Source: an uncultured Alphaproteobacteria bacterium (GTDB lineage Bacteria > Pseudomonadota > Alphaproteobacteria > HIMB59 > GCA-002718135). Taken from it: a stretch of DNA of 64,000 nucleotides. Location: positions 1 through 64,000 of the forward strand of contig CACGZD010000002.1 of NCBI GenBank assembly GCA_902577425.1. The letters are read 5' to 3'. A program made the position numbers and the translations under genes. The first letter of the stretch is position 1. Every line of letters begins with the position of its first letter. Shown here in pieces: positions 1-10,328 of the stretch. The notes below the pieces were generated by a model. The model was given only the letters and a program-made list of their open reading frames with translations. It did no database searches and was not told where the DNA came from.

Positions 1-353
1 TAAAAGATAATGGATTGACTAACAACAACCATCTTTATATTACTTTTATGACAAATCATAAAAAAGTTTACTTGCCAAATTGGATCAAACAAAGATATCC
101 TGATCAAATGACTATAGTTATTCAGTATGAATATCAAGATCTTAAGGTAAATGAAAATGATTTTTCAATTACACTTTCATTTAATGATATTAATACAAAT
201 TTAAAAATTGGATATAGTTCTATAATTTCTTTTTCTGATCCTTCTGCTAACTTTGGTCTCATATTACAAAAAAATAAATTGCAAAAAAAAGTGCAAAAAA
301 AAATATCTAAAAAAGATAATATAATTAAATTCTCAAATTATAAAAAAAATTAA
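1..353 (+). CDS. sspB: SspB-like ClpXP adaptor (5' truncated by window edge)
   Basis: Frame is open to the window start; LYITF..YPDQMTIVIQYEYQDLKV..FSITLSFN and F.DPSANFGL resemble the alphaproteobacterial SspB family. Confidence 0.75.
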   Translation, partial: KDNGLTNNNHLYITFMTNHKKVYLPNWIKQRYPDQMTIVIQYEYQDLKVNENDFSITLSFNDINTNLKIGYSSIISFSDPSANFGLILQKNKLQKKVQKKISKKDNIIKFSNYKKN

Positions 354-979
354 TCCAAGTAGTAGTGATTTTTTAATATTCCTTGATCATAATCTAAACA
401 TAAAGGACTTCCAGTAGGAAGTTCTATAGATGAGATTTCTTTAGGTTTATACATTCCAACTTTAATCATTATTGCTCTTAGGGAATTGCCATGTGCTACT
501 ATTAAAATATTTTTTTCAATAATTAAAAGAGGTTCAATATATTTTTCAAAATATGGACCAACTCTTCCAACTACTTCCTCTAAGCTTTCTCCTCCGGGTG
601 GTGGAGTATCATATGATCTTCTCCAAATATGTACTTGTTTTTCGCCATATTTATCTGCTGTTTCTTTTTTATTTAAACCTACTAATTTACCATAATCTCT
701 TTCGTTAAGTTGTTTATCTTTAGTCATAATCAATTGATTATTATTCCAAAGATGCAAAATATCCATTTGTTTAATTGCAATTTCAGCTGTTTTATTTGCT
801 CTTTGCAATACACTACTAAAAATAACATCTATTTTAATATTATTTTTTTTCATCAATATCCCAGCATTATTTGCTTCTGCAATACCTTTTTCGGTAAGAG
901 GTATGTCTTTCCAACCGGTAAATTTATTTTGTAAATTCCACTGACTTTGTCCATGTCTTAAAAGAATTAATTTACTCAT
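350..979 (-). CDS. gpmA: 2,3-bisphosphoglycerate-dependent phosphoglycerate mutase
   Basis: LILLRHGQSQWNLQNKFTGWKDIPLTEKG and VAHGNSLRAI motifs. Confidence 0.95.
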   Translation of the reverse strand: MSKLILLRHGQSQWNLQNKFTGWKDIPLTEKGIAEANNAGILMKKNNIKIDVIFSSVLQRANKTAEIAIKQMDILHLWNNNQLIMTKDKQLNERDYGKLVGLNKKETADKYGEKQVHIWRRSYDTPPPGGESLEEVVGRVGPYFEKYIEPLLIIEKNILIVAHGNSLRAIMIKVGMYKPKEISSIELPTGSPLCLDYDQGILKNHYYLD

Positions 980-1048
980 ATATGAAATATTTTTAATTTT
1001 TTTTATTGTTTGTGTTATACAAAAAAATGATTAAAATTATAATAAAAA

Positions 1049-2434
1049 ATGAAAAAAAAATTTCGTACTGAAAATGATAGTCTTGGTAGTAAAAATATAG
1101 AAAATTCTAGATTATGGGGAGCACAAACTCAAAGATCACTAGAAAACTTTAGAATAGGAAATGAAAAAATTCCAGAAGAAATTATTGTTGCATTAGGATA
1201 TCAAAAAAAAGCAGCCGCATTAGCTAACATTCAACTTGGAAAATTGAATAGAAAAATAGGTAATGCTATTATTAAAGCATGTAATGAAGTAATTAACTTA
1301 AATTTAATTGATGAATTCCCTCTTCTAATATGGCAGGCAGGATCTGGAACTCAAACAAACATGAATGCTAACGAAGTTATAAGTAATCACGCAATTAAAT
1401 CTCTCAAAGGAAAAATCGGTTCAAAAAAACCTGTTCATCCAAATGATCATGTTAATTTATCTCAATCTTCAAATGATACTTTCCCTACAGTAATGCATAT
1501 TGCATGCAATAGTATAATAGAAAATAAACTAATAGATTCAATTGATAATTTAATTAAGATTTTATCTAATAAATCTAGAAATTATAATAATATAATTAAA
1601 ATTGGACGTACACATACTCAGGATGCTACACCCATTACATTAGGCCAAGTATTTTCAGGATATCTTGAACAAATAAAAAAAAATAAAAAAAGAATATTAG
1701 AAGCAAAAAAAGAATTACATTTTTTAGTTCAAGGGGGTACTGCTGTAGGCACAGGAATTAATTCTCCAAAAAATTTTGATAAGTATTTCTGTAAAAATTT
1801 ATCAAAACTTACTAAATGTATTTATAAACCTGCATTAAATAAGTTTGAAGGAATAGCATCACATGATTCTTTAATAAATTTATCGGGAGCTTTAAATAAT
1901 CTTGCTACTTCTTTATTTAAAATATCAAATGATTTAAGATTTTTAGCATCCGGACCAAGAGCTGGACTTGGTGAAATAATATTACCAGCTAATGAGCCAG
2001 GATCTTCAATTATGCCAGGTAAAATAAATCCAACCCAAATAGAAGCTTTATCTATGGTTTGTGCTCAAGTAATGGGTAATAATTTAACAGTGAGTTTTGC
2101 TGTTTCACAAGGTCACTTCGAATTAAATACCTTCAAACCTGTTATTTGTTATAATCTTATTCAATCTATTAATATAGTCTCTGACTCTATTAATAGTTTT
2201 GTTAATAATTGTCTCAAAGGTATCAAGCCTAATAGAAAAAAAATAAATGAAAACTTATTTAATTCACTTATGCTTGTTACTGCTTTAAATGACTTTATTG
2301 GCTATGATAATGCTGCTAAAATAGCAAAGAAAGCCTTTAAAGAAAATTTAACTTTAAAACAAGCAGCAATAAAACTAAATTTAGTAGATATAAAAAAATT
2401 TGATAAAATTGTACAACCAAAGAAAATGGTTTAA
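1049..2434 (+). CDS. fumC: Class II fumarate hydratase
   Basis: Full length; GSGTQTNMNANEV and GSSIMPGKINPTQ signature. Confidence 0.96.
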   Translation: MKKKFRTENDSLGSKNIENSRLWGAQTQRSLENFRIGNEKIPEEIIVALGYQKKAAALANIQLGKLNRKIGNAIIKACNEVINLNLIDEFPLLIWQAGSGTQTNMNANEVISNHAIKSLKGKIGSKKPVHPNDHVNLSQSSNDTFPTVMHIACNSIIENKLIDSIDNLIKILSNKSRNYNNIIKIGRTHTQDATPITLGQVFSGYLEQIKKNKKRILEAKKELHFLVQGGTAVGTGINSPKNFDKYFCKNLSKLTKCIYKPALNKFEGIASHDSLINLSGALNNLATSLFKISNDLRFLASGPRAGLGEIILPANEPGSSIMPGKINPTQIEALSMVCAQVMGNNLTVSFAVSQGHFELNTFKPVICYNLIQSINIVSDSINSFVNNCLKGIKPNRKKINENLFNSLMLVTALNDFIGYDNAAKIAKKAFKENLTLKQAAIKLNLVDIKKFDKIVQPKKMV

Positions 2435-2439
2435 TTAAG

Positions 2440-3312
2440 TTATATTATGTCAAAATTAGATTTGTCTGAAAACAGTTCTTTTAATAATTGATTATTTAAA
2501 AAGTGACCTGATTTATTACCATAAAAATAACCCTGAATTGGTTTACCTGCTAAATATAAATCTCCAATAGAGTCTAATATTTTATGTCGTACAAATTCAT
2601 CATTAAATCTTAAACCTTCTTTATTCAAAATATTTTTTTCACCTACTACTACAGCATTATCTAAAGAACCTCCAAGTGCTAATCCATTAGCTTGCAAATA
2701 ATCAACATCTTTCTCAAAGCCAAAAGTTCGAGCAGAAGAAATATCAGTTTTATAATTTCCATTTATTAATTGAAGTTGACAAGCTTGTTTGCTTACTAAT
2801 TGACTTTCAAAATCAATTTCAAAATCAATCGAAAATTGTTTATTAGGAGTGATCTTTGCATAACTATCATTATTAGAAACTAAAATTTCTTTCTTCACAG
2901 AAATTATTTTACGAGGCGTTTCTTGATTTACTATGCCACTATTTTCTAATTCTTCCACGAAAGGTAAAGAGCTGCCATCCATAATGGGAACTTCAAGATT
3001 ATTAATTAGTATATTAACATTATCAATATGCATACCAGATAAAGCACTCATTAAATGTTCAATTGTAGAAACACTAACACCTTTTTCATTACTTATAGTT
3101 GTACATAAATTGGTAGATGTAACATTTGACCACAAAGCCAAGACTATATTGTCTTTAATCAAATCAGTTCTTATAAACTTTATGCCATTATTAACTTTAG
3201 CTGGCTCAATAGTAATTGTAACCTTTTTGCCTGAGTGAAGGCCTATTCCACTCAAAGAAAAACTTTTTTTTATTGTTTGTTGATTTGAGGATATATTCGA
3301 ATTTGCTATCAT
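2440..3312 (-). CDS. lpxC: UDP-3-O-acyl-N-acetylglucosamine deacetylase
   Basis: SGIGLHSGKKV, STIEHLMSAL, PIMDGSSLPFV, FVRHKILDSIGDLYLAG motifs. Confidence 0.96.
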   Translation of the reverse strand: MIANSNISSNQQTIKKSFSLSGIGLHSGKKVTITIEPAKVNNGIKFIRTDLIKDNIVLALWSNVTSTNLCTTISNEKGVSVSTIEHLMSALSGMHIDNVNILINNLEVPIMDGSSLPFVEELENSGIVNQETPRKIISVKKEILVSNNDSYAKITPNKQFSIDFEIDFESQLVSKQACQLQLINGNYKTDISSARTFGFEKDVDYLQANGLALGGSLDNAVVVGEKNILNKEGLRFNDEFVRHKILDSIGDLYLAGKPIQGYFYGNKSGHFLNNQLLKELFSDKSNFDII

Positions 3313-3318
3313 TTTTTT

Positions 3319-3345
3319 AAAAAGTGCTGTTTTGCAGCACTTTTT
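3319..3345 (-). terminator. Hairpin AAAAAGTGCTG/CAGCACTTTTT between ftsZ and lpxC
   Basis: Perfect 11-bp inverted repeat with 5-nt loop and T-rich 3' arm, downstream of ftsZ and 6 nt upstream of the lpxC ATG. Confidence 0.7.
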
Positions 3346-3409
3346 CTATTACATATTATTTATTAGTTTCACAATTAACTGAATATTACTAAATATTTCA
3401 GCAATATAC

Positions 3410-5044
3410 TTAATTTGCCTGCCTTCTTAAAAAAGTAGGTATATCTAGCAATTCTTCATCTTCAGGATCTTGATTAAATTCTTCTTCAACCATTGTTTCT
3501 TCAGGAGAAAACTCTTTTTTCTCATTTAAATCATGATTTTTTTCATTAATTTTAATTGAATCATTAATATTTTCTTCAATTTTTGGTTCCATTTTTTCGC
3601 TATTTTCAGAAACTTCCTTTTGTTCTTGATTGTCAAGAGTATCAAATAAACTTAACCTTCTAACACTAGTTTTTATTTCTGGGTTTAAGTCAACACTTGG
3701 CTCATTATTCTCAATAACTTCATCTGCAATTCTATGATTTTCTAATACTTCTTCTTCTAAATCATCAGAAGATGTATCCTTGTTTAAGACAGATTGCTCA
3801 TCTAAAATTTCTTCATCATCTGAATCCATAGAGTTTTGAGTTAATATTTCTTTAGAAGAAACATCTTCTATTCTATTTTCCAAAGATTCAGAAATTGTAT
3901 CATTTTCAGATAATGAGTTTGTTTCAGAGTCAATATTATCCAAAGCAAATTCTTCATTAGATTCATTAGATAACTTAACTTCTTCATTATTATCTGAATG
4001 TTCAGTATATACTGAATTATCTATAGAAATAGTGTTTGAATTAATATTTGTTAGAGGTTTTGCAGATAAAACTGAGTTAGCATCTATCCCTGTAGCAACT
4101 ATACTTACACGCACAAGACCCTCTAACCTATCATCACAAGTTGTTCCATAAATAATATTAGCTTCTTCATCAACTTCCTGTTTAATACGATTAGCTGCTT
4201 CATCTACTTCATATAAAGTAATATCACTGCCTCCAGTTATATTAATAATTAATCCCTTTGCACCCTTAAGAGAAACATCGTCAATTAATGGGTTTGCTAT
4301 AGCGGCCTCAGCTGCAGCGATTGCTCTTCCTTCACCTGAAGCTTCACCTGTTCCCATCATTGCTTTGCCCATTTCAGACATTACAGTCTTTACATCAGAA
4401 AAATCCAAATTGATTAATCCTGGTTGAACCATTAAATCAGTAACACCTCTTACCCCAGCATATAAAACATCATCAGCCATTTTAAATGCATCAGCAAAAG
4501 TTGTTTTTTCATTTGCAATACGGAATAAATTTTGATTAGGAATTGTTAAAAGTGTATCTACATATTGTTGTAATTCTTCTAAACCTTTATCAGCTAATTC
4601 CATTCTTTTAGAACCTTCAAAATGAAAAGGTTTTGTCACCACTCCAACTGTTAAAATACCTTTCTCTCTTGCAAGCTGTGCTATTACGGGAGCAGCTCCA
4701 GTGCCTGTACCACCTCCCATACCTGCAGCAATAAAAAGCATGTGACTGCCTTCAAGCATTTGACCTATTTCATTTAAAGTTTCTTCAGCTGCTTGCCTAC
4801 CTAAATCGGGGCGCATTCCTGCACCTAAACCTCTTGTACTTTGAACACCTAATTGAATTTTTTTCTTACAACTTGAATTTTGAAGAGCTTGAGCGTCAGT
4901 ATTTGCTATTACAAAATCAACTCCTTCAAGATTAGAGTTAATCATATTATTTACTGCGTTACCTCCTGAACCACCCACCCCAAGAACTGTTATTTGTGGA
5001 TGTAAGTTTTCACCTACATCTGGTATAGAAATGTTTATAGTCAT
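3410..5044 (-). CDS. ftsZ: Cell division protein FtsZ
   Basis: [26 protein letters not shown]; long acidic C-terminal linker and terminal [11 protein letters not shown] peptide. Confidence 0.97.
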   Translation of the reverse strand: MTINISIPDVGENLHPQITVLGVGGSGGNAVNNMINSNLEGVDFVIANTDAQALQNSSCKKKIQLGVQSTRGLGAGMRPDLGRQAAEETLNEIGQMLEGSHMLFIAAGMGGGTGTGAAPVIAQLAREKGILTVGVVTKPFHFEGSKRMELADKGLEELQQYVDTLLTIPNQNLFRIANEKTTFADAFKMADDVLYAGVRGVTDLMVQPGLINLDFSDVKTVMSEMGKAMMGTGEASGEGRAIAAAEAAIANPLIDDVSLKGAKGLIINITGGSDITLYEVDEAANRIKQEVDEEANIIYGTTCDDRLEGLVRVSIVATGIDANSVLSAKPLTNINSNTISIDNSVYTEHSDNNEEVKLSNESNEEFALDNIDSETNSLSENDTISESLENRIEDVSSKEILTQNSMDSDDEEILDEQSVLNKDTSSDDLEEEVLENHRIADEVIENNEPSVDLNPEIKTSVRRLSLFDTLDNQEQKEVSENSEKMEPKIEENINDSIKINEKNHDLNEKKEFSPEETMVEEEFNQDPEDEELLDIPTFLRRQAN

Positions 5045-5127
5045 TTATTTTCTCCGCCGTTTTTTTACATTTTTAACGATTTACCTTCGAAACCGTCAAT
5101 AAATATAACTATATGTTGTATGTTATA

Positions 5128-6348
5128 TTATATATATTGATCTAGCCAAGAAGAAAAACGTTGAAATATAGAGTTTTTTCTTAAATTTTGGCTTTTTTTA
5201 AGAAAATTTACTTCATAATGCTGTTTATTATAGAAAACTGCCCCTAAAGTTTGTGCAAACTGAGGTCCAGAAAATTCTTTTTTTGTCCCTAGTATCAAAG
5301 TTGGTTTTTCTAATCTTACATTACTATCAAAAATAATCTGAGCATAATCTGCAATACCTTCTAATTGAGAGCCTCCACCTGTTAATATTAAGTTTTTAAT
5401 TCTTTTTCTATGAAGATTATATTGTTTTAATTTTTGCCATACTAACTCTAATGTTTCTTCAACTCTAGGCTTGATTATGGAATTAATAGTATTGCGATTT
5501 ATTTGTTTAAATTGTTTTTCATCCGATGAATACAAAGGTACCTCAATAATCTCATATTCGTCACTTGGAGAAGATATAACAGAACCGTATAAAGTTTTTA
5601 GTCTTTCAGCACTTTCTTTGGTAGTTGAAACTCCTCTAGCAATATCATTTGTTATATTTTTACTTCCAACATTTACTGAGTCACAAAAAATTAATTTAGA
5701 GTTTTCAAAAACAGCTAAAGAAGTTGATGAATCACCAAGATCAATACAAATACTACCCAAATCTTTATCATCTTTATTTAGAGTAGATAATGCTGAAGAA
5801 AGCGGTGTGGGTATAAAATTTTCAATATGAATATCCAATTCTTTAAACAAATTCAAATAAGTATTTATAATATTTTTATCTACTGAAAGTTTATAAAAAT
5901 TAAGATTTAATTTTTTTACATAATTTCCCAAAGGACTTCCTGAAATAGTTTTATTATCAAGATCATAATTTATAATATAGTTCATTAAAGTTTGATGAGT
6001 CATTGATTCTTCAAAAAATTCCGATCTATTGATAGCTTTTTTAAGATGAAGCTCACTTACGAGTTCATTTTCTATTTCTATTTCAGAGTTATAAAATAAA
6101 GAATTAGAGTTAATTAAAGGCACATTAAGATTTATTGATTTTATTTCTGTTACAGACTCTTTTGCTGCAGCATTAACTACCTCTAATACTTCTTGTTTAA
6201 TTGAATTATAATTTGTAAAGGAACCTTTGTTCACATTAGATGTAGGTAAACTAACAAAAGATAATATTTTAGGTTTATCTAATTCTTTTAAGTCACAAAC
6301 AACACATGAGATTTTTGAATTTCCTATATCTACTCCTACTTTAATCAT
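5128..6348 (-). CDS. ftsA: Cell division protein FtsA
   Basis: KVGVDIGNSKISCVV, CIDLGDSSTSLAVF, LTGGGSQLEG actin-fold motifs; adjacent to ftsZ. Confidence 0.94.
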   Translation of the reverse strand: MIKVGVDIGNSKISCVVCDLKELDKPKILSFVSLPTSNVNKGSFTNYNSIKQEVLEVVNAAAKESVTEIKSINLNVPLINSNSLFYNSEIEIENELVSELHLKKAINRSEFFEESMTHQTLMNYIINYDLDNKTISGSPLGNYVKKLNLNFYKLSVDKNIINTYLNLFKELDIHIENFIPTPLSSALSTLNKDDKDLGSICIDLGDSSTSLAVFENSKLIFCDSVNVGSKNITNDIARGVSTTKESAERLKTLYGSVISSPSDEYEIIEVPLYSSDEKQFKQINRNTINSIIKPRVEETLELVWQKLKQYNLHRKRIKNLILTGGGSQLEGIADYAQIIFDSNVRLEKPTLILGTKKEFSGPQFAQTLGAVFYNKQHYEVNFLKKSQNLRKNSIFQRFSSWLDQYI

Positions 6349-7117
6349 TTAAGGTGTTTCTATATTTTATTATAGCTTGGTTAGGTATTCTTAAATCAAT
6401 AATTTCAATATCTTTTAAATCTTTATTAGATAAATTTGAATATATTTTTTTATAATTTTCTATGGCTTTTTTAATATTTACTTCAGGTAGTTTTAAAACA
6501 ATCATGTTCTTTAATTTTATGTTCCACCTCCTGTTCTCAATAAATGTTGCAGTTTTTATGCTTCTCATAATATCTTTATCTATTTTTAAAATTAAATTTT
6601 TTGAATTATTTATTGAATTTTCTCCATAAAAAATTATTAAATTTTCAAAATCATGATTATTATCTAATATTTCTAGAACAACTAAATTATTACTAAACAG
6701 TATTATTTGATTATTACTCTCAAAAATTCCCATTGGAATTTCTTCTTTGATATTTACTGTTAATGTATTTTTATAATCATTTCTTATATTAACCTCATGA
6801 ATCCATTTATTTTTTTTAATTTCATCTGAAATTTTTTTAACTGGTATTAAAAAAACAGAATAATTTTTAAATTTGTTAATAGGTAACAGTATTTCAGTTT
6901 TATTAATATTTTTTAAACCAAAAACTTCAATTTTTTCTAAATTATAGTTATATTTAGTTGAATATTCTTGGACTAAGTATGATGTAATATCAGTAAATTT
7001 GTTAAAACTTAAGTATAAATAAACAAAGAAAAAAATAAGTAATGACAAAAATAATGTGTTAATTGTAAAAAATCTTTTTTTTCTTTTATTTTTAAATCGA
7101 TTTTTCACAAAGAACAT
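6341..7117 (-). CDS. ftsQ: Cell division protein FtsQ/DivIB
   Basis: N-terminal TM segment, POTRA-like domain, position between ddl and ftsA. Confidence 0.85.
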   Translation of the reverse strand: MFFVKNRFKNKRKKRFFTINTLFLSLLIFFFVYLYLSFNKFTDITSYLVQEYSTKYNYNLEKIEVFGLKNINKTEILLPINKFKNYSVFLIPVKKISDEIKKNKWIHEVNIRNDYKNTLTVNIKEEIPMGIFESNNQIILFSNNLVVLEILDNNHDFENLIIFYGENSINNSKNLILKIDKDIMRSIKTATFIENRRWNIKLKNMIVLKLPEVNIKKAIENYKKIYSNLSNKDLKDIEIIDLRIPNQAIIKYRNTLND

Positions 7118-8049
7118 TCAATCAAATTTTTTATCATTTGATCGAAAGAGGTTTTTTTATATTTTAATTGTTCGGGCAAAAGGGATAACGCTGTTAGTCC
7201 GGGCTGTGTATTAATTTCTATAAAATAAATTTTATCATTATAATATATAAAATCAGATCTACTTAATCCTCTACAGTTAATTGTATCGTGAGCTATTTTT
7301 GCATATTCTTTACATGTTTCGTAAGCTTTTTCTGGAATTTTAGCCGGCAATATATGTTTTGCTATGTTGGGAGAATATTTAGCTTTATAGTTAAAAAATT
7401 CCATATTAGATATAACTTCAGTAACTTCTAAGGCAGTACTTTTTTTATTTTTTTCTATAACTGCAACTGTTAATTCTCTTCCTTGAATATATTTTTCACA
7501 CAACAACTCTTGATGTTTTTTATATAAAGATAAGTTTTTTTTAAGATCTTTTGCAAACGAATTGATGTCATTAATGTCCTTAAAAATTTTTACTCCAAAA
7601 CTAGATCCACTGGATGTGGGCTTTAATACAAATGAACCTAATTTTAAAAAAATTTTAATTAACTTTTCTTTATTTATTAATCTGTTCTCTAAAATTTTAT
7701 GATCTGGCATTAATATTTTAGTGTTTTTTAATATTTTTTTTGTTAATTTTTTATTAAAACCTAACTTAGAAGCCTCTGAATTTGAATGAGTAAACTTAAA
7801 TGATAAATTTTCGAGTAATTTTTGTATTTGTCCATCTTCCCCAAATGGACCATGTAAAGCATTAATACATATATATTTATTATTAAAATTGCTTATTTTT
7901 TCTTCAAAATTTTTCGGAGAAACTAGTAAAGATTTAAATTCTATATTTTGATTAAATAATGATTTTTTAATTTCTTTAGCTGTAGCTAGAGAAACCTCAT
8001 GTTCCTCATTAAAACCTCCTTCTAAAACTAAAATTTTATTTTTTTCCAT
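7105..8049 (-). CDS. ddl: D-alanine--D-alanine ligase
   Basis: ALHGPFGEDGQIQ, KPTSSGSSFGV, FIEINTQPGLT motifs. Confidence 0.95.
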   Translation of the reverse strand: MEKNKILVLEGGFNEEHEVSLATAKEIKKSLFNQNIEFKSLLVSPKNFEEKISNFNNKYICINALHGPFGEDGQIQKLLENLSFKFTHSNSEASKLGFNKKLTKKILKNTKILMPDHKILENRLINKEKLIKIFLKLGSFVLKPTSSGSSFGVKIFKDINDINSFAKDLKKNLSLYKKHQELLCEKYIQGRELTVAVIEKNKKSTALEVTEVISNMEFFNYKAKYSPNIAKHILPAKIPEKAYETCKEYAKIAHDTINCRGLSRSDFIYYNDKIYFIEINTQPGLTALSLLPEQLKYKKTSFDQMIKNLIECSL

Positions 8050-8946
8050 CTACTTCTGTCCTATAATTTTAATTTCCCATTCTAATTTAATTTTAAATTT
8101 ATCATATACTCTCTTTATAATTTTATTTCCTAATTCTTCAATCTGACTTGCGGTTCCTTCTTGTTTATTTACTAGGAAATTTGCATGTTTGTTACTAACA
8201 AATATTCCGCCTTCTGAAAGACCTTTGCAATTAGACATTTCAATTAGTTTTGCTGCAAAATTATTTTTTGGATTTTTAAATGTGCTTCCACTTGTTTTTT
8301 CTTTAATGGGCTGAGTTTTTTCTCTAATAAGTTTAATTTCATTAACTTTTTTTTCTATTTCATTTTTATCTCCGTAATTAGATTGAAAGTTAGCTGATAT
8401 AATTATATCACCTTCAGGTAAGTGAGATTGTCTATAGTTTAATTTTAAGTTTTTTTTATTAATAGTCTTTATTTCTCCTTTATAATTCATTGTTTTAATA
8501 TCTATTAATATTTCTTTTGTTTCTGATCCAAAACATCCTGCATTCATTTTAACAGCACCACCAATAGTTCCGGGGATGCCTGAATAAAATTCAAAATTTT
8601 TTAAATTATTTAGTAAGGCAAATTTTGATAAGTTTATATCGAGAATACTTGCTCCAACTTCTAATGAATTTTTCTTTAATTTAATCTGATTAAAATTTTT
8701 TCCTAGCTTGATTAAAACACCTTCATATCCCTTATCTCTTACAAGAATATTTGATCCTACTCCTATTATTTCATAAGGAATATCTCCTATATTTTTTAAA
8801 ATAATGCTTAATTCTTTTTCATTATCTACAACACAAAATACTTTAGCTTTTCCTCCAGTTCTAAACCAAACATTTTTTGAAGTATCATAATTGTAATAGA
8901 ATTTAGTCTTAAAATTATAATCAATTTTATCTATTATTTCTCTCAC
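8050..8946 (-). CDS. murB: UDP-N-acetylenolpyruvoylglucosamine reductase
   Basis: GVGSNILVRD, GIPGTIGGAVKMNAGCFG, SGSTFKNP. Confidence 0.96.
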   Translation of the reverse strand: MREIIDKIDYNFKTKFYYNYDTSKNVWFRTGGKAKVFCVVDNEKELSIILKNIGDIPYEIIGVGSNILVRDKGYEGVLIKLGKNFNQIKLKKNSLEVGASILDINLSKFALLNNLKNFEFYSGIPGTIGGAVKMNAGCFGSETKEILIDIKTMNYKGEIKTINKKNLKLNYRQSHLPEGDIIISANFQSNYGDKNEIEKKVNEIKLIREKTQPIKEKTSGSTFKNPKNNFAAKLIEMSNCKGLSEGGIFVSNKHANFLVNKQEGTASQIEELGNKIIKRVYDKFKIKLEWEIKIIGQK

Positions 8947-10328
8947 TTCTTTGAAACTAACTCATGAGCTAAATTAGTTATTGAGCCAGCACCCATAAAT
9001 ACAATAGTATTTTCTTCATTAAAATACTTTTTAAGAAGACACTTTAAATTTTTAGAATTTTGTACGTAAAAAGTATTTTTATTTTTAATTTTAATTTTTT
9101 TTACAAGATTTTTTGAATTTATATTTGAAATTGATTTTTCTCCTGCTGAATAAATATCAAGGATATACAACACATCTATTTTTTTTAAAATTTTTATAAA
9201 TTCATTTTGTAAAATTTCTGTTCTTGAATATCTGTGAGGTTGAAATATAGTTACAATTTTTTTATCAGAAATTTGTTTAGCAATATTATAACTTGCTTTT
9301 ATTTCAGAAGGATGGTGAGCATAATCATCATAAATTGATGCTTTTTTTATTTTACCAATAAAGCTAAATCTTCTTTTAACTCCTTGAAAAACTTTTAAAG
9401 AATTCTTAATATTTTGTATGGGAATTTCAACAAGTAAAGAAGCTATTATTGCTGCTGTTGCATTATATATATTATGATCCCCTAAAAGATTAGTCTCAAA
9501 ATTATATTTTCCTTGTATGCCTTTAATTACTCCTTTTTTAATAAATAAAGAAAAATTATTTCCTTTTTTATCTTTGTTTATTTTAATAATTTTAACATCT
9601 GAATTTTTACTTTTTGAATAACTAATCATTTTTCTTGTTTTAATTTTTTTATAAATCTGTCTTGAATTAATATCTTCAGTACATATTATTGAATAACCAT
9701 AAAAAGGAAGATTTGTTACAAATTTTTCAAAAGCTAAAAGAAGATTTTTTTTTGATTTGTAAAAATCTAAATGTTCAATATCAATATTAGTAATTATATT
9801 TATTTCGTGAGGTAGTTTTAAGAAAGAACCATCACTTTCATCAGCTTCAACAATCATCCAATTACTTCTGCCATAGCGATTATTTTTTGAATAAGAGTTT
9901 ATTATCCCTCCATTAACTATAGTTGGATCATATTTTGCATTATCAAATATTGATCCAACTAAACTAGTAGTAGTAGTCTTCCCATGAGAGCCAGCAATAG
10001 CAATTGATTTTTTTAATTTCATTAATTCAGCTAACATATCTGCTCGAGTAATTAGAGGTATATATAATCTTTTACATTCTAATAATTCAGGGTTATTTTT
10101 TTTAATAGCAGTAGAAAATACAATAGCAGACATGTTACGAATATTATTTTTGTGATGAGAATTATAAATTTTTATTCCCCTTTTTTTTAATCTTCTAATA
10201 TTAGCATTCATACTAATATCACTTCCTTGAACTGTATAACCTAATTCAAACATTAATTCAGCGATACCTGACATGCCAATACCTCCAATACCTACAAAAT
10301 GAATTTTAATTTTATTTAATTTATTCAT
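8943..10328 (-). CDS. murC: UDP-N-acetylmuramate--L-alanine ligase
   Basis: HFVGIGGIGMSGIAE, AGSHGKTTTTSLV, DDYAHHPSEI, FQPHRYSRT. Confidence 0.97.
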   Translation of the reverse strand: MNKLNKIKIHFVGIGGIGMSGIAELMFELGYTVQGSDISMNANIRRLKKRGIKIYNSHHKNNIRNMSAIVFSTAIKKNNPELLECKRLYIPLITRADMLAELMKLKKSIAIAGSHGKTTTTSLVGSIFDNAKYDPTIVNGGIINSYSKNNRYGRSNWMIVEADESDGSFLKLPHEINIITNIDIEHLDFYKSKKNLLLAFEKFVTNLPFYGYSIICTEDINSRQIYKKIKTRKMISYSKSKNSDVKIIKINKDKKGNNFSLFIKKGVIKGIQGKYNFETNLLGDHNIYNATAAIIASLLVEIPIQNIKNSLKVFQGVKRRFSFIGKIKKASIYDDYAHHPSEIKASYNIAKQISDKKIVTIFQPHRYSRTEILQNEFIKILKKIDVLYILDIYSAGEKSISNINSKNLVKKIKIKNKNTFYVQNSKNLKCLLKKYFNEENTIVFMGAGSITNLAHELVSKK

